From Salipiger profundus (lineage in GTDB: Bacteria > Pseudomonadota > Alphaproteobacteria > Rhodobacterales > Rhodobacteraceae), in NCBI RefSeq assembly GCF_001969385.1, contig NZ_CP014796.1, positions 3,613,501-3,677,500 on the forward strand: a stretch of 64,000 nucleotides of DNA, read 5' to 3'. The translations under genes and the position numbers were made by a program. Below the pieces are notes generated by a model, which saw only the letters and a program-made list of their open reading frames with translations, was not told where the DNA came from and searched no databases. Positions 25,985-36,302 of the stretch are shown here, one piece after another. How positions within the stretch are numbered: the first letter of the stretch is position 1; each line of letters opens with the position of its first letter.

Positions 25985-26851
25985 TCAGGCCACGTGCTCG
26001 AGCTTGACCTCGGGCGTGACGCCGAGCGCGAAGCAGACGTCGCGCGTCAGCTCAGGCCGGTTCAGCGTGTAGAAGTGAAACTTGTCGACGCCGCCGTCGA
26101 TCAGGTCGGAGCACAGCTCGGTGCAGAGCGCGGTGGCAAGCAGATCCTGCCGACCGTCCCGCTCGGCCTTGTCGAACGCCTCGATCACCCAGCCGGGGAT
26201 CTTGGTGCCGCAAGCTTCCGCGAAGCGCCGCGCGCCCTTCCAGTTCTCGACCGGGAAGATGCCCGGCACGATCGGCTTGTCGATCCCGGCTTTCTCGCAG
26301 GCGTCGCGGAAACGGAAAAAGGTCTCGGCCTCGAAGAAGAACTGGGTGAGCGCCTCGGTGGCGCCGGCGTCGAACTTGCGCTTGAGGTAGTCCACGTCGG
26401 CGGTGTCGGTGGCGGCCTCTGGGTGCACGTCGGGGTAGGCGCCGACGCGGATGGTGAAATCGCCCTCGTTGCGCAGCGCCTCGATCAGCTCGACCGAGTT
26501 GGCGAAACCGTCGGGGTGAGGCGTGAAGCCCGACTCGCCCTTGGGCGGGTCGCCGCGCAGGGCAACGATGTCGGTGACGCCGGCTTCCTTGAACTGGCGC
26601 GCGATGCCGAGCGTCTCTTCACGGGTGGCGTTGACGCAGGTCAGATGCGCGGCGGTGCGAAGTCCGGAATGCTTGTGCAGCGTCGCGACGACCTCGCGGG
26701 TCAGCTCGCGCGTGGTGCCGCCGGCGCCATAGGTCACCGAGACGAAGCGCGGCTGCAGCGGTGCGAGCGCCTGCACGGTGTCCCACAGGCGAAAGGTTGC
26801 CTCGATGTTGCGCGGCGGAAAGAATTCGAACGAGATCTCGGGGCGGTTCAT
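25985..26851 (-). CDS. metF: Methylenetetrahydrofolate reductase
   Basis: FAD-dependent enzyme of 288 aa reducing 5,10-methylene- to 5-methyl-tetrahydrofolate for methionine synthesis. The TIM-barrel start ISFEFFPPRN carries the catalytic glutamate region, VSVTYGAGGTTRE and ALRGDPP follow as in all MetF proteins, and the flavin-binding QFFFEAETFFRF is present. I use the ATG at 26851 because AGGA lies 8 bases before it; a further ATG upstream at 26869 lacks this. It is divergent from the LysR-type metR gene, with a MetR-like dyad between them, indicating control by homocysteine through MetR. Confidence 0.95.
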   Translation of the reverse strand: MNRPEISFEFFPPRNIEATFRLWDTVQALAPLQPRFVSVTYGAGGTTRELTREVVATLHKHSGLRTAAHLTCVNATREETLGIARQFKEAGVTDIVALRGDPPKGESGFTPHPDGFANSVELIEALRNEGDFTIRVGAYPDVHPEAATDTADVDYLKRKFDAGATEALTQFFFEAETFFRFRDACEKAGIDKPIVPGIFPVENWKGARRFAEACGTKIPGWVIEAFDKAERDGRQDLLATALCTELCSDLIDGGVDKFHFYTLNRPELTRDVCFALGVTPEVKLEHVA

Positions 26852-26899
26852 GGCCGGGGTCCTCATCATTGGTAGGCTCTTGTCGCATGGTTCGCATTG

Positions 26900-26912
26900 T
26901 GAGACAAACTCA
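26900..26912. promoter_or_regulatory. MetR-like dyad between metF and metR
   Basis: TGAG-ACAAA-CTCA is a perfect inverted repeat with the same spacing as the MetR site TGAA-N5-TTCA. It lies 48 bases before metF and 35 bases before metR, right for divergent control. Confidence 0.55.
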
Positions 26913-26946
26913 TAAATCTCAAGAACAACATGAGTAGAACTTAGGG

Positions 26947-27852
26947 ATGCACATCGAGTTCCGCCACCTTCGCACGATCAAGGCGATTCATGAAGCGGGC
27001 GGGCTGGCGCGGGCCGCGGACCAGCTCAACATCACGCAATCGGCGCTGTCGCATCAGATCAAGGGCCTCGAGGACCAGGCCGGGATCGAGCTTTTCGTGC
27101 GCCGCTCGAAGCCGATGCGGCTGTCGGCGGCGGGTATGCGGCTGTTGCGGCTTGCCGAGCAGGTGCTGCCGCAGGTCGAGGCGGCGCAGGCGGAATTCGC
27201 CGGGCTCAGGGAAGGGCGCTCGGGCCGGTTGCACATCGCCATCGAGTGCCACGCCTGTTTCGAATGGCTTTTCCCGGTGCTCGAGGGCTTCCGGAAGAGC
27301 TGGCCCGATGTCGATGTCGACATCCGCCCCGGTCTTGCCTTCGACGCGCTGCCCGCGCTGCAGAAGGAGGATGTCGACGTGGTGATCTCCTCCGATCCGG
27401 AGAATATGCCCAACGTCACCTTCACGCCGCTCTTCGACTACAGCCCGGTCTTCGTTGCTTCGAGCTCGCACCCGCTGGCGTCGCGCGACTGGATCGAGGC
27501 GCAGGATTTTCGCGGCGAGACACTTATCACCTACCCGGTGGAGCGCACGCGGCTCGACGTGTTCTCGCAGTTGCTGAGCCCCGCCAAGGTCGAACCTGCC
27601 GCGATTCGGCAGGTCGAGCTGACGGCGGTGATCCTGCTGCTGGTGGCTTCGAACCGGGGCGTTTCGGTGCTGCCCGACTGGGTGGTGCGCGAGGTGAAAT
27701 ACAACTCGGACTACGTCACGCGGCCGTTGACCGAAAAGGGGCTGAAACGCACGCTCTATGCCGCGACGCGCACCGAGGACCTGTCGAAGCCGTACATGGG
27801 CGACCTGATCCGGCTGGCAGGAAAGGAAGCGCGGCGGCTCCAGACCCAGTAG
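26947..27852 (+). CDS. metR: LysR-family regulator of methionine genes
   Basis: Protein of 301 aa with the LysR winged helix-turn-helix at residues 1-60 (FRHLRTIKAIHEAGGLARAADQLNITQSALSHQIKGLE) and a type 2 periplasmic-binding-like effector domain after residue 90. The N-terminus matches MetR closely, and the divergent neighbour is metF. MetR activates metE/metF and related genes with homocysteine as effector. The effector domain begins RLHIAIECHACFEWLFPVLEGF, the segment that in MetR proteins is thought to sense homocysteine. No strong ribosome site is visible before the ATG. A GC-rich hairpin follows 24 bases after the stop. Confidence 0.9.
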   Translation: MHIEFRHLRTIKAIHEAGGLARAADQLNITQSALSHQIKGLEDQAGIELFVRRSKPMRLSAAGMRLLRLAEQVLPQVEAAQAEFAGLREGRSGRLHIAIECHACFEWLFPVLEGFRKSWPDVDVDIRPGLAFDALPALQKEDVDVVISSDPENMPNVTFTPLFDYSPVFVASSSHPLASRDWIEAQDFRGETLITYPVERTRLDVFSQLLSPAKVEPAAIRQVELTAVILLLVASNRGVSVLPDWVVREVKYNSDYVTRPLTEKGLKRTLYAATRTEDLSKPYMGDLIRLAGKEARRLQTQ

Positions 27853-27875
27853 GGTCCCCACGCAGGGTGCAAATT

Positions 27876-27901
27876 GTCCCGGCCCTCCGGCGGGCCGGGA
27901 C
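27876..27901. terminator. Terminator between metR and the cold-shock gene
   Basis: Perfect 10-bp stem GTCCCGGCCC / GGGCCGGGAC with a 6-base loop. AATTT on the minus strand side gives a short U-run for the convergent cold-shock transcript. Confidence 0.7.
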
Positions 27902-27921
27902 CTGGCAAAGTATCTAATGAA

Positions 27922-28128
27922 TCAGAGGGACTTGAGATCGGATGCCATCATCCGCCCGTCGCGACCTTCTTTCAACTCGTAACTCACCTTCTGGTTGTCC
28001 GCCAGGCCGGTGAGGCCCGACCGCTCAACCGCCGAAATATGAACGAAGACATCCTTGCCACCCTCTTCGGGCGCAATGAAGCCGTAGCCTTTCGTGGTGT
28101 TGAACCATTTCACGGTGCCGTTCGGCAT
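27922..28128 (-). CDS. Cold-shock protein (CspA family)
   Basis: Protein of 68 aa, a single OB-fold RNA chaperone. RNP1-like KGYGFIAPEEG and RNP2-like VFVHISAVE motifs are both present, with the tryptophan in VKWFN at residue 8. It binds single-stranded RNA/DNA and melts structure at low temperature or during growth change. The upstream 229 bases before arsC are gene-free and long enough for the extended cold-shock leader that this family often uses. A terminator lies after the stop. Confidence 0.95.
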   Translation of the reverse strand: MPNGTVKWFNTTKGYGFIAPEEGGKDVFVHISAVERSGLTGLADNQKVSYELKEGRDGRMMASDLKSL

Positions 28129-28357
28129 GTCCCGTGCTCCTTCCAGTCTTTCTCAATGTTCTGCCCTGCCGGGGGCGGGCCTCCCGTCACATCCGCCTTT
28201 CAGAGCGGAAAATCGGCATGAACACCGGTTTTCCGTGACTGATCGTCGAAGGTCACACCGAAAATCGTTACACAGGCGATGTAAAAATCAAGAGAAACAC
28301 CTCGCAACCGCAGCGATAGGCGATAAATTGTGCGGGCAAGACGAAGCAGAGGGCGTG

Positions 28358-28675
28358 ATGAGGCTATACGGGCTGAAAAACTGTGACACATGCCGCAAGG
28401 CGATGAAGGCGCTGCCGCAGGCAGAGTTCGTGGACGTGCGCGCCGACGGGGTGCCTGCGGACGTTCTGGCGGCGGCGCAGGCGCGGTTCGGCGACAAGCT
28501 GGTGAATACCCGCTCGACGACATGGCGCGGCCTTGACGAAGCGGATCGCGCGAAACCGCCGCTGGTGCTCTTGGCGGAGCACCCGGCGCTGATGAAGCGC
28601 CCGCTCATCACCAACGGTGACGAGATGTACCTGGGCTGGGACAAGACCACGCAGGCCGCCCTTGGCGTCGGCTGA
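28358..28675 (+). CDS. ArsC/Spx-family thioredoxin-fold reductase
   Basis: Protein of 105 aa. The active-site motif NCDTCRKAMKAL has Cys9 and Cys12, and the C-terminal part includes NTRSTTWRGL and RPLITNGDEMYLGWD, typical of the YffB/ArsC branch. Full arsenate reductases are usually 130-140 aa with extra arginines, so this one is more likely a small Spx/YffB-type protein of unknown thiol-reductase function than a true arsenate reductase. There is no arsenic-resistance gene nearby. The gene converges with thrS across a strong terminator. Confidence 0.82.
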   Translation: MRLYGLKNCDTCRKAMKALPQAEFVDVRADGVPADVLAAAQARFGDKLVNTRSTTWRGLDEADRAKPPLVLLAEHPALMKRPLITNGDEMYLGWDKTTQAALGVG

Positions 28676-28702
28676 GCCCGGCGCGACACTTGTTTGACAC
28701 GA

Positions 28703-28735
28703 AAAGGCCCCCGCATTCTCTGCGGGGGCCTTTGC
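28703..28735. terminator. Bidirectional terminator between arsC-like gene and thrS
   Basis: A 13-bp perfect stem AAAGGCCCCCGCA / TGCGGGGGCCTTT with a 5-base loop. A-rich on the left and T-rich on the right, it serves both convergent genes. Confidence 0.9.
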
Positions 28736-28768
28736 TTTTATTCCGGGCTCTCATCCGGGTCCGCGTGG

Positions 28769-30718
28769 TCAGCCGCGCAGGTCAGGTGGCGTCGCGTCGG
28801 TGCCGAGCTCGGCCGCGATCTCGTCGAGCGGGCGCACCTGCGTCTGCTTTTCGCCGAGGCGGCGCACGGTGACCGTGCGTTCCTCGACCTCGCGGTGGCC
28901 GACCGCTAGGATCACCGGCACCTTGCCGACCGAATGCTCGCGGACCTTGTAGTTGATCTTCTCGTTTCGCGTGTCGGCCTCGGCCCGGACGCCCGCCGCC
29001 TTCAGCGCCGCGACGACCTCGTAGACGTAGTCGTCGGCTTCCGAGGTGATCGAGGCCACCACCACCTGCCGCGGTGCCAGCCAGAACGGCAGCCGGCCGG
29101 CGTGTTCCTCGATCAGGATGCCGATGAAGCGCTCGAAGGAGCCCAGCGTCGCGCGGTGCAGCATGACCGGGCGGTGCTTTTCGCCGTCCTTGCCCACGTA
29201 GGTGGCGTCGAGGCGCTCGGGCAGAACGAAGTCGACCTGCAGCGTGCCGCATTGCCAGTCGCGGCCGATCGCGTCGGTCAGCACGAACTCGAGCTTGGGC
29301 CCATAGAAGGCGCCTTCGCCCGGGTTAAGCTCCACGTCGTTGGTGACCTTCTGCGTCGCGTCCATCAGCGCCTTCTCGGCGCGGTCCCAGACCTCGTCGG
29401 AGCCGGCGCGCACATCGGGGCGGTCGGAGAACTTGATCTTGTAGGTCGGGAAGCCGAGATCGCGGTAGATCTCGCTGAGGAAGGAGATGAACTTCTCGGT
29501 TTCCTCGGCAATCTGGTCCTCGGTGCAGAAGATGTGGGCGTCGTCCTGCGTAAAGCCGCGCACACGCATGATGCCGTGCAGCGCGCCCGACGGCTCGTAA
29601 CGGTTGCAAGAGCCGAATTCGGCCATGCGCAGCGGCAGGTCGCGGTAGGACTTGAGCCCCTGGTTGAAGATCTGCACGTGGCAGGGGCAGTTCATCGGCT
29701 TCAGCGCGTTCACCGACTTCTCGCGCGCATGCTCCTCGTCAACCTCGACGATGAACATGTTGTCCTGGTACTTCTCCCAGTGTCCCGAGGCTTCCCACAG
29801 GCGCCGGTCGACGACCTGCGGCGTGTTCACCTCGACGTAGCCGCCCTTCTGCTGCTGCCGGCGCATGTAGTCCTGCAGCGTGGTGTAGACGGTCCAGCCG
29901 TTCGGATGCCAGAAGATCTGGCCCGGCGCCTCTTCCTGCATGTGGAACAGGTCCATCTCGCGGCCGAGCCGGCGGTGGTCGCGCTTCGCCGCTTCCTCGA
30001 GGAAGTTGAGATAGCCCTGCAGATCCTTGCGATTGCGGAACGCCACGCCCTGCACACGCTGGAGCATGGGGCGGTTCACGTCGCCGAACCAGTAGGCGCC
30101 CGAGACGCCCATCAGCTTGAAGGCGTCGGCCGGAAGCTGGCCGGTGTGCTGCAGGTGAGGACCGCGGCAGAGATCCTGCCACTCGCCGTGCCAGTACATC
30201 CGGATCGGCGCATCCTCGGGGATGCGGTCGACGAGCTCGACCTTGTAGGGCTCGCCGTTGTCCTCGTAGAACTTGCGCGCGCGGTCACGGTCCCAGATCT
30301 CGGTGCGCACCTCGTCGCGGGCGTTGATGATCTCCTTCATCTTCGCCTCGATCTGCCCAAGATCCTCGGGCGTGAAGGGCTCGGCCCGGTCGAAGTCGTA
30401 GAACCAGCCGTGCTCGGTGACGGGGCCGATGGTGACCTTGGTGTCGGGCCAGATCTCCTGCACGGCGCGCGCCATCACGTGCGCGAGGTCGTGGCGGATC
30501 AGCTCGAGCGCCGGCGCGTCGTCCTGCATCGTGTTGATGGCGATCTCCGCGTCTTCCTCGATCGGCCACTGAAGATCCCAGTGCTGACCGTTGACGGTGG
30601 CGGAAATGGCCTTTTTCGACAGCGATTTCGAGATCGACGCGGCGACCTCGGCGGGGGTTACGCCGGCGTCGTAGTCGCGCGAATTGCCATCGGGAAGGGT
30701 GAGAGAGACTTGGGCCAT
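28769..30718 (-). CDS. thrS: Threonyl-tRNA synthetase
   Basis: Charges tRNA-Thr in the cytoplasm. The 649-residue protein has an N-terminal TGS domain (to about residue 60), an editing domain with [11 protein letters not shown], and the class II catalytic core. The core contains the zinc cysteine in [13 protein letters not shown], motif 2 region [14 protein letters not shown] and motif 3 [16 protein letters not shown]. The C-terminal anticodon-binding domain ends about residue 640. Normal size; the ATG is preceded by GAGGAGAG. It is the last gene before the shared terminator and follows the BCCT transporter gene region on the same strand. Confidence 0.98.
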   Translation of the reverse strand: MAQVSLTLPDGNSRDYDAGVTPAEVAASISKSLSKKAISATVNGQHWDLQWPIEEDAEIAINTMQDDAPALELIRHDLAHVMARAVQEIWPDTKVTIGPVTEHGWFYDFDRAEPFTPEDLGQIEAKMKEIINARDEVRTEIWDRDRARKFYEDNGEPYKVELVDRIPEDAPIRMYWHGEWQDLCRGPHLQHTGQLPADAFKLMGVSGAYWFGDVNRPMLQRVQGVAFRNRKDLQGYLNFLEEAAKRDHRRLGREMDLFHMQEEAPGQIFWHPNGWTVYTTLQDYMRRQQQKGGYVEVNTPQVVDRRLWEASGHWEKYQDNMFIVEVDEEHAREKSVNALKPMNCPCHVQIFNQGLKSYRDLPLRMAEFGSCNRYEPSGALHGIMRVRGFTQDDAHIFCTEDQIAEETEKFISFLSEIYRDLGFPTYKIKFSDRPDVRAGSDEVWDRAEKALMDATQKVTNDVELNPGEGAFYGPKLEFVLTDAIGRDWQCGTLQVDFVLPERLDATYVGKDGEKHRPVMLHRATLGSFERFIGILIEEHAGRLPFWLAPRQVVVASITSEADDYVYEVVAALKAAGVRAEADTRNEKINYKVREHSVGKVPVILAVGHREVEERTVTVRRLGEKQTQVRPLDEIAAELGTDATPPDLRG

Positions 30719-30887
30719 GATCTGGCTCTCCTCGTCGGTTTGGCGCCCACGGAACGCCCGGTTGCGGGTATGGTTTCGGCGGTGTTTTGGCCGCGCGGGC
30801 AGGGGGTGTCAAGCGCCGTGCGTCGCGGCAAACCCGGCACCGGACCGCACCGTTGCGCTGTACGCGCGCTGCAGCGAGGGTCACCGC

Positions 30888-30925
30888 CAAAAATAACGCC
30901 GCCCCGCGCGGTGGCAGGGCGGCGT
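30888..30925 (-). terminator. Terminator of the BCCT transporter gene
   Basis: ACGCCGCCC / GGGCGGCGT 9-bp stem with a 12-base loop, followed on the minus strand by TATTTTTGG. It lies 22-60 bases after the transporter stop. Confidence 0.85.
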
Positions 30926-30947
30926 CTCAGTTCGGTCGGCGCGGGTG

Positions 30948-32612
30948 TTACTCGGCCGGCTGTCCCTGGGGCTGTCCATCAGGCGTGGTGTCCACGGCCT
31001 TCTCGACGTAGGTCGCATGAATGTCGCCGGACATGTTGTGTTCCGCTTCGGAGTCGCTGCGATAACGCTGGCGATGACGATGGATCATCAGGTTGTCCCA
31101 ACGAAGTGCACGCACGAGCGACAGGGCGATGAGACAGAGCACCACGGCAAAGGGGAAGCCCGCCACCACAGCTGCCGCCTGCAGCGCGTCGAGACCACCG
31201 GCCAGAAGCAGGACCGAGGCGACGGCGCCTTCGGTAACGGCCCAGAAGATCCGCTGGATCTTCGGGGGGTTAGGGTCGCCGCCCGAGGTCAGCATGTCGA
31301 TGACGAAGCTGCCGGAGTCGGACGACGTCACGAACCACATGATGATGAGGACCGTCGCGAAGACCGAGGTGATGCTCTTGAGCGGGAAGTAGTTCAGCAG
31401 TTCGAACATCGCGTTGGCGTAGTTCTCCTGCGTCGCCTCGACCAGGGTCGGGTCGCCGCCGAGCGAGATGTCGATCGCGGTGCCACCGAAGGCGGTGAAC
31501 CAGAAGAACATGATGGTGCAGGGCAGCAGCATCACGCCGACCATGAATTCGCGCACCGTGCGGCCGCGGCTGATGCGCGCGATGAAGACGCCGACGAAGG
31601 GCGCCCAGCTCACCCACCAGGCCCAGTAGAAGATCGTCCAGCTGTTCTGCCAGTTGCCGCCGTCATTGCCGCTGAGCCAGCCCTCGCTCCAGGTGCCGAG
31701 CTCGACGAGACGGCTCAGGTAGTAGCCGTAGTTGTCGATGAAGCTGTCGAAGATGAACAGCGTCGGTCCGACGATGACCATGAAGGCCAGCAGGATGATC
31801 GTGAGCACGATGTTGACGTTGGACAGCCGCTTGATGCCGCCGTCGAGACCCGCCACCACCGACATCGTCGCCATCGCGGTGATGCCGGCGATGATGAGGA
31901 TCTGCACGAAGGTGTTGTTCGGCACGCCGAAGACATCGGAGAGACCCGCGTTCACCTGCGTGGCGCCGAGGCCCAGCGAGGTGACGATGCCGAACATGGT
32001 GCCAAAGACCGCGAGGATGTCGACCACATCGCCCCAGAAGCCGTAGATGCGGTCACCGATCAGCGGGTAGAGCGTCGAGCGGATCGACAGCGGCAGACCC
32101 TTGCGGAAATGGAAATAGGCCAGCGACAGCGCGACCACCGCGTAGATCGCCCAGGCGTGGAAGCCCCAGTGCATGAAGCTGATCGCCATGGCGTCGCGCG
32201 CGGCGGCCATGGTCTCGGGCTCCTGCAGGGGCGGGGCGAGATAGTGATACATTGGCTCGGCCACGCCCCAGTAGATGAGGCCGATGCCGATACCCGCGCT
32301 GAACAGCATCGCCGTCCACGAGAACAACGAGTATTCCGGGTCCTCTTCCATCTTGCCGAGGCGAACGTCGCCGAACGGACCGAACGCCATGAAGATCACG
32401 AAGATCAGCAGCGCGTTCACCAGAAGGATCATCGCCCAGCCCAGATAGCTCGCGAAAAAGTTCTGGATGCCGACGAAGACGGTGTTGGCAAGGTCGCTGA
32501 AGAGGGCGCCGAACAGGATGAAACCGACGATAAGCGCCGCGGAAACGATGAAAACGGGCCGGTGAACCTTTGGAAATATCCAAAATCGTTCCTGCGGTAT
32601 GTGCTGCTTCAT
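30948..32612 (-). CDS. BCCT-family transporter (betaine/carnitine/choline type)
   Basis: Sodium- or proton-coupled importer of 554 aa with 12 membrane helices. The family signature is clear: GIGIGLIYWGVAEPMYHY, the Trp-rich aromatic substrate box WTIFYWAWWVSWAPFVG, and ISRGRTVREF and SSDSGSFV in the second half. The tryptophans of the substrate cage argue for a quaternary-amine substrate such as glycine betaine, choline or carnitine. I start at the ATG 32612 (MKQHIPQERF) with AGGGAAGAACGCAG upstream; a GTG 24 bases earlier would add eight residues. A terminator follows. Choice among substrates is not decided by sequence alone. Confidence 0.93.
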   Translation of the reverse strand: MKQHIPQERFWIFPKVHRPVFIVSAALIVGFILFGALFSDLANTVFVGIQNFFASYLGWAMILLVNALLIFVIFMAFGPFGDVRLGKMEEDPEYSLFSWTAMLFSAGIGIGLIYWGVAEPMYHYLAPPLQEPETMAAARDAMAISFMHWGFHAWAIYAVVALSLAYFHFRKGLPLSIRSTLYPLIGDRIYGFWGDVVDILAVFGTMFGIVTSLGLGATQVNAGLSDVFGVPNNTFVQILIIAGITAMATMSVVAGLDGGIKRLSNVNIVLTIILLAFMVIVGPTLFIFDSFIDNYGYYLSRLVELGTWSEGWLSGNDGGNWQNSWTIFYWAWWVSWAPFVGVFIARISRGRTVREFMVGVMLLPCTIMFFWFTAFGGTAIDISLGGDPTLVEATQENYANAMFELLNYFPLKSITSVFATVLIIMWFVTSSDSGSFVIDMLTSGGDPNPPKIQRIFWAVTEGAVASVLLLAGGLDALQAAAVVAGFPFAVVLCLIALSLVRALRWDNLMIHRHRQRYRSDSEAEHNMSGDIHATYVEKAVDTTPDGQPQGQPAE

Positions 32613-32719
32613 CTGCGTTCTTCCCTGTTGTTGCACTGACAGGTCGAACGCGGGTTCCCGCCGAAAGGTTCAACTCTCCGGTCACATTTCAGAGGCCGTC
32701 CCTTGAAATCGCCATCACG

Positions 32720-33415
32720 TTACCGTGGCTGAACATTTGCCCATCTGGCTTCCAGCGCCTCGAGCGCGGCGATACGCTCCTCGGTCTTCGGGTGCGATAG
32801 AAGCCAGGCGGGGATCGCACCCCCACGGTTGTTCGTGAGCTTTTCGAGTTTCGTAAACAGTGACTTCTGAGGTCCGACACCGATGCCGGACTTGTGCAGA
32901 AGCGCGGCGGCATAGGCATCGGCCTCGTATTCGTCACCGCGTGACAGACGCGCCGCGAGCAGTTTCATCAGCGCGTTGGCGATCCACGGACCGATGCCGG
33001 GCAGAAAACGGCTCAGCACCATGGCAAGCGCGGTGCGAATGGCGTTCTGGCCAGAGAAGTCGATCATCCGGCGCTGCGAATGACCCAGCGCCACGTGCCC
33101 CAACTCGTGCGCGATGACGCTTGCCATTTCCTCGGCCGTGACCTCGCCGGCGCGGTAGCGGTTGTAGAAGCCGCGTGTGATGAAGATGCGCCCGTCCGGC
33201 GCGGCGAGACCGTTGACCGGCTCGATCTCATAGATGTTCACCCGGATGCGCGGCAGGTCGAGCGCCTCGGCCATGCGGTCGGTGAGCGCCTTGAGGCGTC
33301 CGTCCGCAAGCTCGGTCGACTTGGCATCGAGCTCGCGCGCGGTCCGCCACGCCGAGAAACGATACATCGCGACCGCGTAGAGAATGGCGAGCAGGATCGG
33401 AGTGAACTTCAGCAT
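32720..33415 (-). CDS. M48-family zinc metalloprotease
   Basis: Protein of 231 aa. A hydrophobic segment at residues 1-20 (MLKFTPILLAILYAVAMYRF) probably anchors it in the inner membrane or exports it. The catalytic zinc motif HELGHVALGH and the downstream glutamate ligand in GDEYEADAYAAALL mark an active M48 peptidase similar to BepA or YcaL. Such enzymes take part in outer-membrane and periplasmic quality control. It follows the gyrA terminator and lies 107 bases before the BCCT transporter gene, same strand. Confidence 0.88.
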   Translation of the reverse strand: MLKFTPILLAILYAVAMYRFSAWRTARELDAKSTELADGRLKALTDRMAEALDLPRIRVNIYEIEPVNGLAAPDGRIFITRGFYNRYRAGEVTAEEMASVIAHELGHVALGHSQRRMIDFSGQNAIRTALAMVLSRFLPGIGPWIANALMKLLAARLSRGDEYEADAYAAALLHKSGIGVGPQKSLFTKLEKLTNNRGGAIPAWLLSHPKTEERIAALEALEARWANVQPR

Positions 33416-33492
33416 GACCTGAATATGGGCGCTCGGGCCGGGGCGGCCAAGGGCAATCTCGGCGCGTGAGGGGCGTATTGCCTGCTGAGGAA

Positions 33493-33524
33493 AGAAAAAT
33501 CCCGACCGCATGAGCGGCCGGGAT
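33493..33524 (-). terminator. Terminator of gyrA
   Basis: Stem ATCCCG(A)CCGC / GCGG(C)CGGGAT with one internal mismatch, loop ATGA, followed on the minus strand by ATTTTTCTTT. It lies 28-59 bases after the gyrA stop. Confidence 0.85.
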
Positions 33525-33551
33525 CTCCATGTTCGTTGTCGTGATGCGAAC

Positions 33552-36302
33552 TCAGCTCTCGCCGTCCGCCTCGTCCTCGCCCTGGTCGGCGATCCAGGCG
33601 ACCGAGACGACGGTCTCGCCCTCGCGGGTGTTGAAGACCTTCACCCCTCCGGCGCTGCGCGAGCGGAAGGAGATGCCGTCGACCGGAACCCGGATCGACT
33701 GGCCCGTCGAGGTGGCCAGCATGATCTGGTCTTCCATCTCGACCGGGAAGGAGGCCACGATCTCGCCGCCGCGCATGGTCTTTTCCCATGCCGTGACGCC
33801 CATGCCGCCGCGGCCGCGGATCGGGTAGTCGTGGCTCGAAGACAGCTTGCCCAGGCCCTTGGCGGTGATCGTGAGAATCAGGTTTTCGGCAGCCGACATC
33901 TCGGCGTAGCGCTCGGGTGGCAGCAGGCTGTCGGCGTTGCCCTCGTCCTCGTCCGGGGTCGTCTCTGCATCGTCCGCGAGCCCCGCCATGGCGCGGCGCA
34001 TCTTGAGGTAGGAGGCGCGCTCATCCGACTCGGCCTCGAAGTGCCGGATGACCGACATCGACACGACCTCGTCGCCGTTCGACAGCTTCACGCCGCGCAC
34101 ACCGGTGGAATTGCGCGAATTGAACACACGCACGTCCGGCACAGGGAAGCGGATGGCGCGACCGGAATTGGTGACGAGCATGATGTCGTCCTCTTCCGAG
34201 CAGATCCGCGCGTTGATGAGGCGCGTTGCCGCGTCGTCGCCCTCGAACTTCATCGCGATCTTGCCGTTGCGCTTCACGCTGGTGAAATCCGACAGCCGGT
34301 TGCGACGCACGGAGCCCTTGGAAGTGGCGAAGACGATCTGCAGATCGTCCCAGTCCGCCTCGTCCCGGTCGACCGGCATGATCGCCGCCACCGACACGCC
34401 CTGCGGGATCGGCAGGATGTTGACGATGGCCTTGCCCTTCGAGGTCCGGCCCCCCTGCGGCAGCCGCCAGGTCTTGAGCTTGTAGACCATGCCCTCGGTG
34501 GTGAAGAACAGCAGCTGCGTATGGGTGTTGGCCACGAAGAGCTGGGTGACGACGTCGTCTTCCTTCAGCCCGCCGCCCGACAGCCCCTTGCCGCCACGCT
34601 TCTGCGACCGGTACTCGGCCAGCGGCGTGCGCTTGATGTAGCCGGACTGGGTGACCGTGACGACCATGTCCTCGCGCTCGATCAGGTCCTCGTCGTCCAT
34701 GTCGCCGGCCCAGTCGGCGATCTCGGTGCGGCGCGGCACGGCGAACTGGTCGCGCACGGCGGTCAGCTCGTTCGAGATGATCTCCATGATGCGCTCGCGC
34801 GACCCGAGGATCTCGAGGTATTCCTTGATCTTCTTCGCCAGCTCCTCGAGCTCGTCGGTGACTTCCTTGACGCCGAGCTGGGTGAGGCGCTGCAGCCGCA
34901 GCTCGAGGATCGCCCGCGCCTGGCTTTCGCTCAGGTTATAGGTGCCGTCCTCGTTCATCTTGTGGGTAGGATCGTCGATCAGCTGGATGTAGGGTGCGAT
35001 GTCATGCGCCGGCCAGCGCCGCGTCATCAGCTTCTCGCGCGCCTCGGCGGCATCCTGCGAGGCGCGGATGGTCGCGACAACCTCGTCGACGTTGCTGACC
35101 GCCACGGCGAGACCGCACAGGATATGACTGCGTTCGCGCGCCTTGCGCAGCAGGTAGGCGGTGCGCCGGGCCACGACATCCTCGCGGAAGTCGACGAAGG
35201 CGGTGAGGAATGCCCGCAGCGTGAGCTGCTCGGGACGGCCGCCGTTCAGCGCCAGCATGTTGCAGCCGAAGCTGACCTGCATCGGCGTGAAGCGGTAGAG
35301 CTGGTTCAGCACGACCTCGGCGGTGGCGTCGCGCTTGAGCTCGATCACCACGCGCACGCCGGAGCGGTCGGATTCGTCCTGAACGTGGCTGATGCCCTCG
35401 ATCTTCTTGTCGCGCACCGACTCGGCGATCTTCTCGATCATGTTCGACTTGTTCACCTGGTAGGGAATCTCGTCGATGACGATGGCGTAACGGTCGCGCT
35501 TGATCTCCTCGATCCGGGTCTTGGCCCGGATGATGACCGAGCCGCGCCCTTCGAGATAGGCCTTGCGCGCGCCGGACCGTCCGAGGATCACGCCGCCGGT
35601 CGGGAAGTCGGGGGCGGGGATATACTCGATCAGCTGCTCGGAGCTGAGGTCGGGCTCCTCGATGAGCGCCAGCGTCGCGTCGATGACCTCGCCGAGGTTG
35701 TGCGGCGGGATGCGCGTCGCCATGCCGACGGCGATGCCCTCGGATCCGTTCACCAGGATGTTGGGATAGCGCGCCGGCAGCACCAGCGGCTCGTTGCGCT
35801 CGTTGGCGTAGTTCGGGACGAAGTCGACGGTGTCCTTGTCGATGTCCTCGAGCAGTGCTTCGGCGGTTCGCTCGAGACGAGACTCGGTGTACCGGTAGGC
35901 GGCCGGCGGGTCGCCGTCCATCGAGCCGAAATTGCCCTGGCCGTCGATCAGCGGCAGCGACATGGAGAAGTCCTGCGCCATCCGCACCAGCGCGTCGTAG
36001 ACGGCCGAGTCGCCGTGGGGGTGATACCGGCCCATGACGTCGCCGACCGCGGTGGCGCACTTGCGGTAGGGCTTCGACTTGGTCTGCCCGTTCTCCCACA
36101 GCGTGTAGAGAATGCGCCGGTGCACCGGCTTCAACCCGTCGCGCAGGTCGGGAATGGCGCGGCTCACGATCACGCTCATCGCGTAATCGAGATAGCTCGA
36201 CTTCATCTCGTCGATGATCGAGATGGCGGGGCCGCTGTAGCTCGGGCGCTCGGGTCCGCCCATTTCTTCACCGTTTTCAGGGGGTTCCGGCGTGTCGGTC
36301 AC
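33552..36302 (-). CDS. gyrA: DNA gyrase subunit A
   Basis: Type II topoisomerase subunit that introduces negative supercoils with GyrB. The 916-residue protein carries the catalytic tyrosine Tyr138 in YRYTE and the quinolone-determining region [17 protein letters not shown]. Ser99 and Asp103, which match E. coli Ser83 and Asp87, are both wild-type. The GyrA-box is QKRGGKG, a variant of QRRGGKG, in the C-terminal wrapping domain. The start codon is GTG; no ATG is available in frame. The N-terminus is about 16 residues longer than in E. coli. gyrA faces usg across 192 bases. Confidence 0.98.
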   Translation of the reverse strand: MTDTPEPPENGEEMGGPERPSYSGPAISIIDEMKSSYLDYAMSVIVSRAIPDLRDGLKPVHRRILYTLWENGQTKSKPYRKCATAVGDVMGRYHPHGDSAVYDALVRMAQDFSMSLPLIDGQGNFGSMDGDPPAAYRYTESRLERTAEALLEDIDKDTVDFVPNYANERNEPLVLPARYPNILVNGSEGIAVGMATRIPPHNLGEVIDATLALIEEPDLSSEQLIEYIPAPDFPTGGVILGRSGARKAYLEGRGSVIIRAKTRIEEIKRDRYAIVIDEIPYQVNKSNMIEKIAESVRDKKIEGISHVQDESDRSGVRVVIELKRDATAEVVLNQLYRFTPMQVSFGCNMLALNGGRPEQLTLRAFLTAFVDFREDVVARRTAYLLRKARERSHILCGLAVAVSNVDEVVATIRASQDAAEAREKLMTRRWPAHDIAPYIQLIDDPTHKMNEDGTYNLSESQARAILELRLQRLTQLGVKEVTDELEELAKKIKEYLEILGSRERIMEIISNELTAVRDQFAVPRRTEIADWAGDMDDEDLIEREDMVVTVTQSGYIKRTPLAEYRSQKRGGKGLSGGGLKEDDVVTQLFVANTHTQLLFFTTEGMVYKLKTWRLPQGGRTSKGKAIVNILPIPQGVSVAAIMPVDRDEADWDDLQIVFATSKGSVRRNRLSDFTSVKRNGKIAMKFEGDDAATRLINARICSEEDDIMLVTNSGRAIRFPVPDVRVFNSRNSTGVRGVKLSNGDEVVSMSVIRHFEAESDERASYLKMRRAMAGLADDAETTPDEDEGNADSLLPPERYAEMSAAENLILTITAKGLGKLSSSHDYPIRGRGGMGVTAWEKTMRGGEIVASFPVEMEDQIMLATSTGQSIRVPVDGISFRSRSAGGVKVFNTREGETVVSVAWIADQGEDEADGES

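Noticed and set aside
28268..28284. Small dyad TTACA-N7-TGTAA between cold-shock and arsC-like genes
   Set aside because: Only 5-bp arms, no known matching regulator and expected by chance in an AT-rich leader.
28358..28675. Arsenate-resistance gene arsC
   Set aside because: The protein is only 105 aa and there are no neighbouring ars genes; kept as a general ArsC/Spx-fold reductase instead of a true arsenate reductase.
28934..31132. 732-codon open frame antisense to thrS
   Set aside because: Shadow; crosses the thrS promoter and the BCCT terminator.
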